From contig NC_134035.1 in the NCBI RefSeq assembly GCF_964204645.1, positions 13,125,951-13,189,950 on the forward strand: 64,000 bases of DNA, read 5' to 3'. This document shows positions 1 through 11,400 of the stretch, in pieces. The notes below the pieces were generated by a model that saw nothing but the letters and a program-made list of their open reading frames with translations, did not search any database and was not told the DNA's origin. How positions within the stretch are numbered: the first letter of the stretch is position 1; each line of letters starts with the position of its first letter. The DNA comes from Tubulanus polymorphus (Eukaryota > Nemertea > Palaeonemertea > Tubulaniformes > Tubulanidae). The translations under genes were made by a program, and so were the position numbers.

Positions 1-1652
1 AAGATCATCGACAAATTGCGATGCCTCTTTCGAGAACTGCGAAGAAATACAAAAGTCGAAGAATTATGACAAACCGAGAGAAAAAGATGACGATGGCCAG
101 GATGAAAAATCGCCCGTTATTGCTGCTGACCTTCACCCCGCGGACAATGATAAGAAAACAGAAATAAACGTAGAAGTGAACGAAAAGAAACGAATTCAAA
201 ACAAGGATGAAAAACCGTTGAATAAGAAACATTCGAGCGATCTGGAGATGGCGTATTTTCGAGAGACCCGCGAACACGCTGATGGAAAACCCGTAAAAGT
301 AGAGGAAACTGACGAGGATAATTCATCATCTTCATCAACGAACGGAGAAAAATCCGAATTACTCGATCATCTTCGAGATGCCGTGGTGCAAGCGCTGAAA
401 AGTAAAGTAAGCACCGCCGCAGAAGATGAAGTTAAGATTGAGCCACGTCGTCGAACCATCGATAAGAAACCTATCGCCTTACCGGTACGCATGAAGAGAA
501 GTGTCACAACTCCGGCGCTGGCCGTCAAAGAACATCTTCAATACGATTACGTACAATATTTCAGTAAATCTGAAGATGGTAGGTTGTTATACGTGTTTTT
601 TGGTGTTTTGAATTTTTTAACCGTCTCTGATTGAAAAAAAGGAATCCAGGTCTGCAGTTCTATAGGGCTCGGGTTGTCCTCCTCGAATACGTTAATACGT
701 ACATTTTCAATTGATATGTAATCAATCTGAGAGATTTTAATAACTATACATATTTATGTTTCTATATTGAGAAAATTCATTCGATTAATTGAAAGCGTGG
801 AACCACGTGGAACCAACGAAGTCGGATCCAAAATAGGACAATTTTAGAAATTTCGTACTGAATATAACAGCGAACTACTGGTTATTAAGAATAGATTTTC
901 TGGTTCGTGAAATTCGTCACTGTTAAAAATGTTTCGATTTGTTCTTTTAGCGGTGCCGTGGACCGAACCGGAAGTGACGTCAGACTGTGTCGTTCAGGCG
1001 ATGTTAACTTCTAAATATCCGTTCTCCCCCAGTTGTACTGTAGAAGGTCTATTCGCCCCGAAACAATGTTACCTTCAGAGGTAAAGTTCTACGTTTTTTT
1101 CGAACATTTGTTAAACACGGTATGAATACGTAAGCTTTACCCTAGATCTCATGGGACCAATTAATCCTCCATTCCGGGGCAGGGATAGGTTTGGAATTGT
1201 CCACGGCCAGGCGCGGATCCAGGATTTTTTTCCAGGAGGGGCTTCATAAAGAATGTTAATGTTAAACCCCCGATTAAAATCTCTCATAGGGCCTATACGG
1301 CATATTGTTTCGCCAAACATAAGACGATATGGTACCGATTATGTGGTACTGTTCGCCCGCTTTGTCCCGAGTACATTCCTTCAAGAAAACGATTTAGAAA
1401 TATTTTTGAGCGGGGGTCACGACACCTGAAACCTCCCCTCTGGATCCGCGCCTGCACGAGGAACAGATTCCGGGGCACCAGATCATCAGAGGCAATCAAT
1501 TCCGGAATGACTTCTACTAATAGTTAGAAATACGTGTTGTATTTTGCAGATGTTGGTGCGTTTATAAAACCGGGCTGCCTCAAGTTACCGATGTAAATTC
1601 CAGGTATCATTACGGTACTACAGGCGTCAAACTCAGGTGTCCTGAACTATAG
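1..1652 (+). CDS. Thyroglobulin type-1 domain protein, 3' part (5' end outside window)
   Basis: Three exons join in frame: up to 578 (open from base 2, phase 1 end), 951-1080 and 1550-1652 (TAG at 1650). All junctions are GT-AG and the phases match. The first exon is charged, low-complexity sequence rich in Glu, Asp and Lys with a serine run. Exons 2-3 encode a Cys-bounded module containing QC followed by CWCV, the signature of a thyroglobulin type-1 domain; CWCV is created by the splice at 1080/1550. Such domains occur in secreted or matrix proteins and some inhibit cysteine proteases. The domain sits at the extreme C-terminus. A poly(A) signal AATAAA lies at 1752-1757. The N-terminus and any other domains are off the window, so the specific family (testican, SMOC, nidogen or other) cannot be decided. 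Confidence 0.8.
1208..1454. mobile_element. MITE-like foldback element in intron
   Basis: A perfect 15-bp inverted repeat (CAGGCGCGGATCCAG) occurs at 1208-1222 and, reverse complemented, at 1440-1454, bounding about 247 bp with no coding capacity. It lies in the last intron of the thyroglobulin-domain gene. I see no convincing target-site duplication, so the superfamily is open. A related GC-rich end fragment with a G run occurs near 27570-27590. Confidence 0.6.
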
Positions 1653-2570
1653 AGTTAAAACAACAACAGTTCGAGACAAAATTCACAACGAAAACTATTT
1701 CTTATTTATTCAAGCTGAATTGTATTTTATCAATATTCTTCTCATTCCAACAATAAATAATTCATGTAATTAGTGATATATTAACAGTTTCAGCGATTCA
1801 TTCAGGTTTTATTTTTTCCGTATAATCGGATATTTTTTGGTTTGCTGTCGGAATCTGTCGGTTTCGACGAGGACATCTCTAACGCGACTAACGTGTATTT
1901 CCGTCTACTTTGAGCAACAGGTTCCATCATTGTCGTATTCGTCTGTTTGGCTTTAAATATAGATATGAGATACAATGAGAAAAATAACAATCAATCTGAT
2001 CTGAAGCATTGACCCTGACCCAGACTATCAATTGATTTACATAATCGATATGCAATCTTGAAATTTTTGACCGTCCGCGTGTTCAGAAGTTCAGAAGAGA
2101 CATTTCTAATTGAAAATGTCCACACTTCCAGACTGAATAAGGCATCACAGTCTAACTCGCAGACTAGTCAGACTTGATTGTATCGCCACCTAGTTTCCTT
2201 GCTGTAGTATTATATTTTGTTTTACATTTAACATATTTTATTTGCAAATATTCTCTATTCCTATGTTATCCATTATAAAAGCGATTATAAATGTATGTCC
2301 ACTCTCGTACTGTTTTCCCTGTGTTTTGATGTTAATATTCTATTGCATGTCATTTCCTATGTAACTTGCATATTATATGGAGCAATAAAATTAAAGTTCA
2401 AGTTCAAGTTCAAGTGTCAAAATCGAGGGACTTTTGACTATCAACTCGGGCAAAAATAAACTAAAAGGCAAGGTTTAATGTAGTTCATTTCCAGCAGATA
2501 ACCGTTAAGTCAAAGTTTGAAACCATGCAGTACATGTACTGATATATACTGGTGGGTCAGTTTCAAGCCG
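1653..2570 (+). other. Intergenic DNA with retroposon-like 3' tail
   Basis: No gene is seen. Bases about 2150-2415 end in an AATAAA-like stretch followed by a short TTCAAG tandem (2396-2415). That is the usual look of the 3' tail of a non-LTR retroposon (LINE or SINE) copied from RNA. The body is too degraded to identify. Confidence 0.35.
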
Positions 2571-3771
2571 TCACTTACTGCAACTCTTACGACAGCAGTG
2601 TCGCGGGCGATGGTGTTTCCGTATCACATAAGCAGCCATTTTCTTTTCGTATCTCTTTTCCTCTTTTTCACGCCGGTTTACCATGACTTGAATCATGCGT
2701 CGTTTTTTCGGTCGACGAGATTTCGAGAGGAATTTTCTCCCTATCGGTGGTGATAATGTTCGATGCTCGCGTGGTAGTGGATCGTCCTCCTGCTGCTGCT
2801 GTTCTTGCGCTGTTGGCTCGAAATCTTCGAATAACTTGAATCCATCGTCAATCGGTGGTTCAGGAACTGAGTCATCTAACTGTAACCCGAAGTTGTCATC
2901 CTCAGAAATATCACTATCTATCCAATCAGGTATTTCTGTGTTCATCTCAGATCGTTCATCTTCATTTTCATCATCATCGCCTTCATCTTCTTCCTCCATA
3001 CCTTCATTTTCCTCTTCTACATCATTGTCTTCATCATCATTCTCTGGATCTATCTGTTCTCTATCTCTGTTAGTATCGACCTGTTCTGATTCTGCATCCA
3101 CGTTCCCGTCGACCTCTTCCTCTGAAGCGCTGAAGTCGCTTGCCCCACCGAATACATCCACATGCGATTTTTTTCTTGTCGTTTTCTGTCAAGAGAAAAA
3201 TGGAGAAAAAAATACAGCGAGAATTGAATTCAGAGTTTAAGGATGGATTCAAGGGGACTCTACTGGACAATCTCACTGCGACCAGCATGGGTTGACCTTG
3301 AACCAGTCCTATCCTTCCCAGAAACCTGGAGAATTCCTTTGTGCTTGTATAGCCTACCTTCAATCCATTTATATTTTCCTGGATTCCGCCCAATGGAGAA
3401 TTTCAGGAGGGACACAAATAGGAAGAGAACTTAGTCAACATAATAGTGAGTACACATTTACAAATTCAGTAAAGCGTTCTCGTGGTGGATAGGCTTTTGG
3501 GTGGGATGAATCCTTCAGATCGAGACCAGGACTGTGTCTGTGGATGGAGGGAAGGCCGGAAATCAAGTACAACATTGACAAGGGTCTGCAGGGTCCTCAT
3601 GTTTCTGTACCTCAGGAAAACGTTCAGAAGCACTAGTTTCTAAGATACGATTGGCGAAATCCCTCATCGAATAAGAATCGATCTTCTCACCACACGCGTG
3701 ATGACGACACGTCGACGTCGCAGCGTCGCCGTCAACTGTCAACTCTTCAATATTCATTGATTTAAAAGCGT
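2571..3771 (-). CDS. Unrecognised acidic nuclear-type protein
   Basis: Two minus-strand exons join in phase 0: 3771-3611 (ATG at 3757, donor after GAG) and 3185-2571 (stop at 2571-2573). The predicted protein is 253 aa if translation starts at 3757. The first exon gives a short Cys/His-containing segment (CRHHAC). The second holds a strongly acidic stretch of Glu/Asp (about residues 80-125), a glutamine run, then a basic C-terminus rich in Arg/Lys that ends in Cys/His residues. Acid-then-basic layout is common in nucleolar and chromatin proteins, but I do not recognise the family. An acceptor-like TTTTAG precedes the first exon, so it may be internal and the true start may lie further upstream (see 3863-3990). 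The antisense serine-rich frame is a shadow. Confidence 0.5.
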
Positions 3772-3862
3772 CTAAAATTGATGGCAAACGATAAGAAGAT
3801 TAAGATAAAACTCTCATTTGTTTGATGTTAAATAGATCGAGGTAGATATTTTACCTTTCTAA

Positions 3863-3990
3863 CTAATGTGTTGTGGATTCGAGCAAGCTTGACTGATTTA
3901 AATCAAACGCGTGCAAGGCGCCTACGACCTTGAGTATGTCAGGATTATCGTGTAGATATTGTAAGAAATTAAAAAATCCGGGATTCGAAC
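3863..3990 (-). CDS. Possible further minus-strand exon
   Basis: After an acceptor TATTTTAG (3997-3991) the minus strand is open for about 41 codons with protein-like composition (it includes LHDNPDILKVVGALHAF), ending at TAG 3865-3863. A GTAAAA donor lies just beyond the stop. It could be the end of a separate gene, or an exon of the acidic-protein gene with another donor. The phases do not link simply to the exon at 3771, so the connection is unresolved. Confidence 0.3.
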
Positions 3991-4129
3991 CTAAAATAAG
4001 GAAATCGTACTAAGAGTATAATCTACTGTCTACTCGTGACCATGCAGGAAATGTAAATATTCTTGCAATTAATTCCATATTCATATTCAAAATTATCATA
4101 TTTCTATGTGTTTATGGGTTTTTTTTTTA

Positions 4130-4290
4130 TGAGAAAAGAACAATAACGAATTATTTGTCGCGCCGTCGCTTCGCTGAGTCGTTCTAATTTTAGTAACGCG
4201 GAAGTAATTTCCTGGAAAACCCGGAAGTAATTGTCATTGAACACGTCAGTTTAGATTTCAGTTGATATCTCAAATTGAACGGGTTCGGGT
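4130..4290. promoter_or_regulatory. Probable bidirectional promoter and NUCB 5' non-coding exon
   Basis: This CpG-containing stretch lies between the minus-strand acidic-protein gene and the plus-strand nucleobindin gene. GGTTCGGGTGAGT around 4282-4294 gives a good donor at 4289, making a short untranslated first exon ending at 4288. It would splice to the acceptor at 5289, eight bases before the nucleobindin ATG. No TATA box is evident. The assignment is inferred from position. Confidence 0.35.
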
Positions 4291-4967
4291 GAGTATTTTC
4301 ATTGTGTTCTTAAAAAGATGGTTTCAGCTAATTAATGGTATCTTTACGGGTTATAGATAAAGACATCCTGTCCTCGCTTAAACAACACATTCTTGCCTCC
4401 ACTACATCGAATTCGCGAGCACCGGCGCCGGCCGGTTCTCTGCTGGTGCAGCCTACTACTACCTACCAGCTGGTTGTTGTACATATGTTACCATCATTTT
4501 GATAATACCTCTCCGTAGCCCCGTTGCTTATCTCCTCTGGTCCCAGTTCCACAGCTCTTCACTCTCTACTGCTAGTATTATTGAATTGGATTCATCACAG
4601 TTTGACTCTGCTATTACGCCTACTGGAGTTCAAACTACAAATTAATTCATTTTCTTTTAATTCGATCCTATACCTTCTGGTAGGCCTACCCCGAGAACAG
4701 TGGAATTGGGTGTAAGTTAAAAAGCTGCAACTTCAATCCAGGTTTTGGTATTCCAGGCCTAGCTAGCCAGGCCTAGCTTACGTGGCTCTTTCAATAAGAA
4801 TTTGGAATTTTCGATAGATTCTCATCAGTGAAATATTTGGGAAATTGATTTTTCACTTTATGGTGCATAGTTCTAGGATGAGAATATTCGTAGAGTAGCC
4901 GTGTTAACCTGGTTTGGAATAAGTAACGAGACGAGTAGTGCTATATAGGTTAACTATTTATTTGACG

Positions 4968-5008
4968 CACGAGCTTTCGCTACTAATGAATAGAAGCTTC
5001 ATCAGGTG
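4968..5008 (-). ncRNA. Hammerhead-ribozyme-like motif, single copy
   Basis: Read on the minus strand: CAC, core CTGATGA (5005-4999), one extra A, helix II GCT/AGC with a 13-nt loop, GAA (4978-4976), AGCT, C, GTG. Helix I is CAC with GTG. Helix III would be the self-complementary AGCT, possible only between two molecules. Position 17 is C, as permitted. Helices I and II are only 3 bp, so activity is doubtful. The same layout recurs at 20311-20352 and in the 32.6-33.3 kb array. Degenerate relatives of this sub-family lie near 6705-6765 and 7253-7297. Confidence 0.5.
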
Positions 5009-5289
5009 AATGACTTCTAGGATGGGAGATTATGTTCTACCTTGATCAACCATTCACTAATATGTCCCTGTAGTATGGAAGTATATTCCCTTTAACAAAG
5101 GCACCATTTCCATTTAGGATCACCTGTGAAAAACTTTTTTAGCTAAATTTTTTATTCTTATCTGCACTGTGGGACCATGATATCTCTTTGAATCAAGTGT
5201 AGGCGTCCTATTGGAGTCATTTTAAACGGTCAATCTTTGACTCTACAGGCTTTGAATCCATTGATAGATTGTTGTTGTATTATTTTCAG

Positions 5290-5407
5290 GTTCAAAATGA
5301 ATTTGTTCAGTGTGATATTTATCATAACGGTGTATTGTTTACCGGGGATTATTTGTCCGCCTGTAATTCCACAGAAAGAAGAACCGAAGGAAGGCACAGC
5401 TGATGAT
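5290..5407 (+). CDS. NUCB: Nucleobindin exon 2: start codon and signal peptide
   Basis: Acceptor TTTTCAG ends at 5289; the ATG is at 5297. The 37 codons encode a short N-terminus, a hydrophobic run ([17 protein letters not shown]) and then Pro and Glu/Lys-rich mature sequence, fitting a cleaved secretory signal. The donor is GTAAGT at 5408 and the exon ends in phase 0, as needed by either third exon. Confidence 0.88.
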
Positions 5408-8400
5408 GTAAGTTTTCATTCATTCATTACTCTCATGAATTGTTATTCTACCCCTGGGTCAGTTTTTGTGTAAAAAGTTTAAGCTTCAAACAGCTTGAGT
5501 TTGAATTGTTTTCCTCATTGAAAACATGAAGCAGAACAAAAGAAATTTAAACCTAAAATTTGCGAGTTAAAACTGACAGATCAGTTTAATTTTCAAGTTT
5601 TGATATTCAACCCGGGGGGGGGGGGGGGGGTAGGTGTGTACTGAGTTGGTTTGACCCTGTGGTATAATAGTTACACTGATCTTTACAACCAGCCTATGGA
5701 GAAAATGTTTGAAGACGACCCAGTTTTAAGAAATTTAACTCAGAGCCTGCGTGCTAACTGAAGTAAAAAGATGGACCTCAGTTCTTATCGATAGTTGCCA
5801 ATTTGGCCCAGGATCTGGTTCTACATGAAAAGAGAAAATGAACTATTTAAAATGTAACGAGTGAAACTGAACCAAAAATTGAGGAACTGAATCCAGCATC
5901 CAGATTTACATAAATATTTAACTCTCAAATTGATTTAATTTCTACATATATTCAGTTTTAACCTTATCTTAAATTGATTTAGTAGTTAATCCAGCCCAGG
6001 GGCCGGTTCCATAGTCGAGACTTAAGTCCCAAAAATGGTCTAAAGTAGATCGATTGGCTATAGATCTAAGATGAGCTAAGTCTGGGTTTCAGTCTAAGCA
6101 GTGACTATGAAACAGCTCCAGGTGTTTAGGGTGTAGTTGGTCATTTGGGTTTGAGCAATAAAATAAATTTTGATGATGCCTTCAGATTCATCAAGCGTTT
6201 GAAGGATATAGCCGTTATCTAAAAGAGATACAAACCGCCCTAGAATCAGACCCTGAGTTTAGGAAACGAATGGAAAACACAACGTACGAAAGTATCCAGG
6301 TAAAAATAACAGCAGAGTTGTTCAGGGTTGTTTTTCACATTTTATTTGTTGTTATTTTGGTACGGGAAACTGCATGCGTGAATTGGTGACCTTTTTTTAT
6401 GTATTTGTGGCTCAATGTGCTCGTAATGTCGGTGAACTTTTTGGCGGTAAATCTCTGAATTGTCACGAGAAAATTTAAACGACATTTGCAGACCTGTGAA
6501 AACTATCGATTACCAGCACGAAACTGAAACATTTCTGTTGGTTCGCATTCGGGGTTCTTGTTCGTTGTCTGTAACTTGTGGAACCCAAAAAAAGGAAAGG
6601 AGATATTGGGTTCTATGAGTGTTAAAAGTTTTAGACGAGCCTTGTTTAACTGGTATCGGTGAACGCGGGTAGTTGCTGCGTAGATTAACTGATTTTATTA
6701 GAAATTGCGAGCTTTCGCTTCTAGTGCTGCCCTCTATATAGTGGCTTCATCGGGTTAATGAATTGAAGTCAATGGAGATGCGAAGTAGTAGAACTATTAA
6801 GGGAGAGTAATCAGGGAATCGTGTCATTTTAGCAAAGCTATTTTCTGTCCTATTCTCGAAGAATGGTCGACGTCGGAAATCCGGAGCAGAACGAAAGAGT
6901 AACGAGCGAACTATCAGTTTGGAATACGAAAACTGGACTCGACTTTATTTTTACACATAGCTATTTATATAACACAGATTCAGACAGGTTGAGACATGGA
7001 AAATGATACAAAAACAAAGGTGCCGAGTAGTGACATGACAGTGAGACAAACAACAATTAACACATTCCGACACAGAAAAACAGTCTCAGAGGACAATGAG
7101 TAATAAGATGGAGACATAAAACAATAAAGAAATACGAAATATAGATGAAATATGTATAACAATTATCAGTGATATTTAGTGTTGTTAAATCATTCTCTCC
7201 CTGACTTTTAATCACAGTCCACACCTTCCTTTATTTCTCCAACTTTGTTCATTTACCTGATGAAGCTATTCTATGCGCTATTAGCAAAACCTTGTGATTT
7301 CTATTAAAGTCAATAACTACTAGTCTTCATGTTTATTGATACTCGATGTGAAACTGCGTTAGATTATACGGTATTTTTATGGCTCGTGTCATCGAGGTAA
7401 AACTGGGTTTTTTTCGCCGTCTTTTTTGCATGATATTCTGGAGAAGGTTTTCGTGTATTTTGTATTTGTAGGTGATGGGTATCGAATACGAACGTTATTT
7501 ACAAGAAGTATTCAGCGCTTTAGAAACCGACGAGAATTTCAAATCGAAAGTGACCGCCGAAAATTTCGAGGTACCACTAAAATCCGTATCGATCCGGACG
7601 GACGAATAAAAACAAAAATGATTATTCGCGTTTTATGTAAAGTTGCAGAAAAACCTAACAGGTGGCGCTAAAAACAACCGGGATAGAGAAGTTTTAAATG
7701 TGTTCGAATTTGCAGTATGACTCATTTTATCATTCGATCGCATAGACAAATTTCAATATCTCGTTTGATATATTTGATAGATTTACATTAAGGGATGATT
7801 ATGGTTTAGTCACATATATCACCCTGATATTACAAATACGTGGCGCAAATTGTCTGGAACACGTTGAACTATGAATATATGTAAAGAGGCTGTTCTGAAT
7901 GAGTATATTTACACGTCGTCCATATTTAACTAGTTGCTTTATTCAAACAGCTATAAAGGATTAAAAGCAGCAGATGGACTGTATTTTATATCCTCATCTA
8001 GGTTTCTATATAATACATGATATAAAATCCACAATCAATTTGAAGACTTTTGTACACATATGGATATATATATATATATATATATATGTATATGTATATG
8101 TATATGTATACGTATACGTATACGTATACGTATACGTATACGTATACGTATATGTATATTACATGACATAGTTTGTTATATTGCTATGCTGGATATTGAA
8201 AAATTTCATGATCTTTTAATTTTGATATCAATATTCATATATGAACCCACGCTCATCTTTTCATTCAAGCACAGGGTAGATACTCTTAGAAGTCGTCACA
8301 GTATAATTTCAACTGAAATCATCTCTATTTCTAAATCTCAATTTGTATTTCCATTTCGGATAAATCAAGTCATACTACCGAAGTTGTCACTATTTTTTTA

Positions 8401-11400
8401 GCCTAAATCTGTATTTCCATTTCAATTTACTAAGGGTAAGTTCTAATTATTGCTAGCTGGGAAAAATTTATCTGTGTTTAAAGAGCTTATTTTGAGTAAA
8501 TTCATAATGTGAATAAATAGATAATTTGACCACACAACACACACAACCCAAACTATCTGGTTCATTCATTAGATATTCATTGACAGTCATTGGGTTCAAT
8601 CATGTGTAATCAATCATAGACCACCAGCTGTACTGACTGACATTACTATAGTCAGCCCCTGACCATCTGTGACATCATAACTAGCCAGCCAATCAGAAAC
8701 CCTAACCCTAGGTCACCTGACTACCTGATTACCTGTGACATCATAACTCTAGCCAGCCAATCGGAAACCCTAACCCTAGGTCACCTGACTACCTGATTAC
8801 CTGTGACATCATAACTCTAGCCAGCCAATCAGAAACCCTAACCCTAGGTCACCTGACTACCTGTGACATCATAACTCTAGCCAGCCAATCAGAAACCCTA
8901 ACCCTAGGTCACCTGACTACCTGATTACCTGTGACATCATAACTCTAGCCAGCCAATCGGAAACCCTAACCCTAGGTCACCTGACTACCTGATTACCTGT
9001 GACATCATAACCCTAGCCAGCCAATCAGACAGTGCTATGACCAGATATATCATGTGACCAGTGGGAGGACCAGCTATCCTTGGCCCATGCAAATTGACTG
9101 AATTTACTTGTATTACCATAAAGGTAATCTGAATAATAGTGACTTCAGTAGGTCAGGTGACCGGTGATGTTTACACCCTATTATAGCCATATAATGAAGG
9201 TTTTCATGTCTAATGTTCACAAATGAATACGTTAAGACAAGCCTTTATCTGATACCCTTCAAATTAAATTTAATAATAATAATAATAATAAAAATAATCT
9301 TTTTGAGTATAGGCCTATAGCGCTGAACTATAAAAATAATCACCATGCATTACAACATTATTGTCATTTATTGTCAATTTGGTCATTTCTACGGGTATTT
9401 TTCCTGATTATCTTATGATTCTAAAAACACCCAACATTCACGTATTTATCTGTGGCTTCTGTTTATGTGCATGTTTTGTGAGGAAACACTGTTACAGTAT
9501 TGAATATAAACGTTTAATTGCTATGAAATATTTTCAGTCTATTCTCGATCTCGTGAGTATTTAACTGATCGCACGTTGCTTCTCATCAGTAGATTCCGCA
9601 GTTCCGAATGATCCACAGAGTTTTGGAGTTTAAAACTTGGCCCTGTTCCGTAGATTTCCGATGATAAATCCTTCCTGTATTTATAGAAATAAACAAAGCA
9701 ATGATTTAGTAGTAGTTTTGTACTTGAAAAGGACCTTTACAATTTACAATTAGAAATTTACAATTTTTAACCATTTTATCACCATATTTTCCATTTTCCA
9801 CATTTTGTGTTGGTCTGAAGAGAGCTTTAAAATTTTCAATTCGTATAATACTATACTATTGTATCGTCTGTCGTATTTCATCTAATTGTTGTGTTTTTCT
9901 CTGATGAATTACAGAAAGGTGATATAGCTCAACATCTGGAGTTCGTCAGTCACGAAGTTCGCACGAAACTCGACGAAATCAAACGAACAGAAATCAATCG
10001 ACTTCGTGAAATCGCTAAATATCAACTTCAATTAGTTAAAGGTAGGTTAAACAACCTCTTTTAAGAGGTCAGTGATAATCAGACATCAGTGATTATCTCT
10101 GAAAGCTCAAGGATAACCTATTTGAGTGGTCATGGATAACCAGAGGTTTTCAATAACCTACCGAGTGTATAAGGATAACCTATTGAGTGGTGAGGGATAA
10201 CCAGAGGTCAGTGATAATCTCTCTTGAGAGGTCAACTATCTGAGTGGTTAGAGGGAATTTCCCTGGTATGATCTCTTTGAGGGGATTCATATCCTCTGCT
10301 GGCTTAAAGATAACCACCCCGAGAGGTCAGGGATAACCTCCCCTAGGATAACCTCTCTGCATTGAGGTGAATCTACTCAAAATATACATTAATTTCATGT
10401 TTTCAAATAATTACGGTTATTTTCAATAGGTAAAAGGATTCCACAAAGGGGTCTCGCCGTAAGGTTTCAACATATGTTCGGACATATGGATATCTTCGGG
10501 GACACAGAATTCTTTAAACCAAGCGATTTAGCGAAATTAGCGCAGAAGGTTTGTCATCACGTCGGATTAGGGTTTTTTTTGTGTTCAGTACACGTTATCG
10601 GATGGGTCCGCATCACTAAAACGGTTAAAAATATCGGGTGTTTGTTGACACGAGGATATCAAGCGTTTAGTAGCAACGAGGTTTTGTATTTCAAAGCATG
10701 ATTTAATGTTTGCATGCATGTTAAAGGGTCGTAGTACGGAGGATGATACAGGATTCATGTTCTGGACCCAGTTCCGTAGTCTTCGGCAGGATTTCGGAAT
10801 CGAAATCGATGATACTAACTAATTTTGAATTTGTTGACTTCGAAATTGATTAAAACTGTGGAACCGGGTCTTGTATTTAAAAAAAACCTTCAGACAATAA
10901 ACGCAGAAGATCAATAATTACAATAATATTACAACAAGTTTATTTCAGAAGAATACAGGTGTGTACTACCATTGAACTTGTCGCCGAAAAAGATGGTTTT
11001 AAGTTAACCACTGGATAGTTGACATAGTGACATTTAAAAGTTTATTGTTACGATGATATTTATCCGCCGGTTCTATTTAACCAACCTTTGAGCAACTTCA
11101 GCCTCAGGGGCCGGTTCCATAGTGAGGGCTTAGACTTAAGACCAGTCTAAGACCAACTTAGTTCTATAACCAATCTAACAATTTAAGACCAGTCTTAAGA
11201 TTAAGACCACTTTTGTACTTAAGTCATGACTGTGCAACTGGCTCCAGAATTGTAAAGAATGATGATAATTATAGTTTTGCTTCGCTCAAGTGACCGCTGC
11301 TCGACGTCGTCACGTGACGATCTCTGAATAGTCCGAACGTTTGTAACTGTCGTTTGAACGCTGATCGGAAATCTTTACGGAATATTCCGTAGATGAGCGG

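Noticed and set aside
2695-3240. Plus-strand serine-rich ORF
   Set aside because: It is the antisense of the Glu/Asp-rich minus exon; serine runs arise from complementing GAA/GAT codons.
8660-9035. Interstitial telomere
   Set aside because: CCCTAACCCTA occurs only once per 68-bp unit, not as uninterrupted hexamers.
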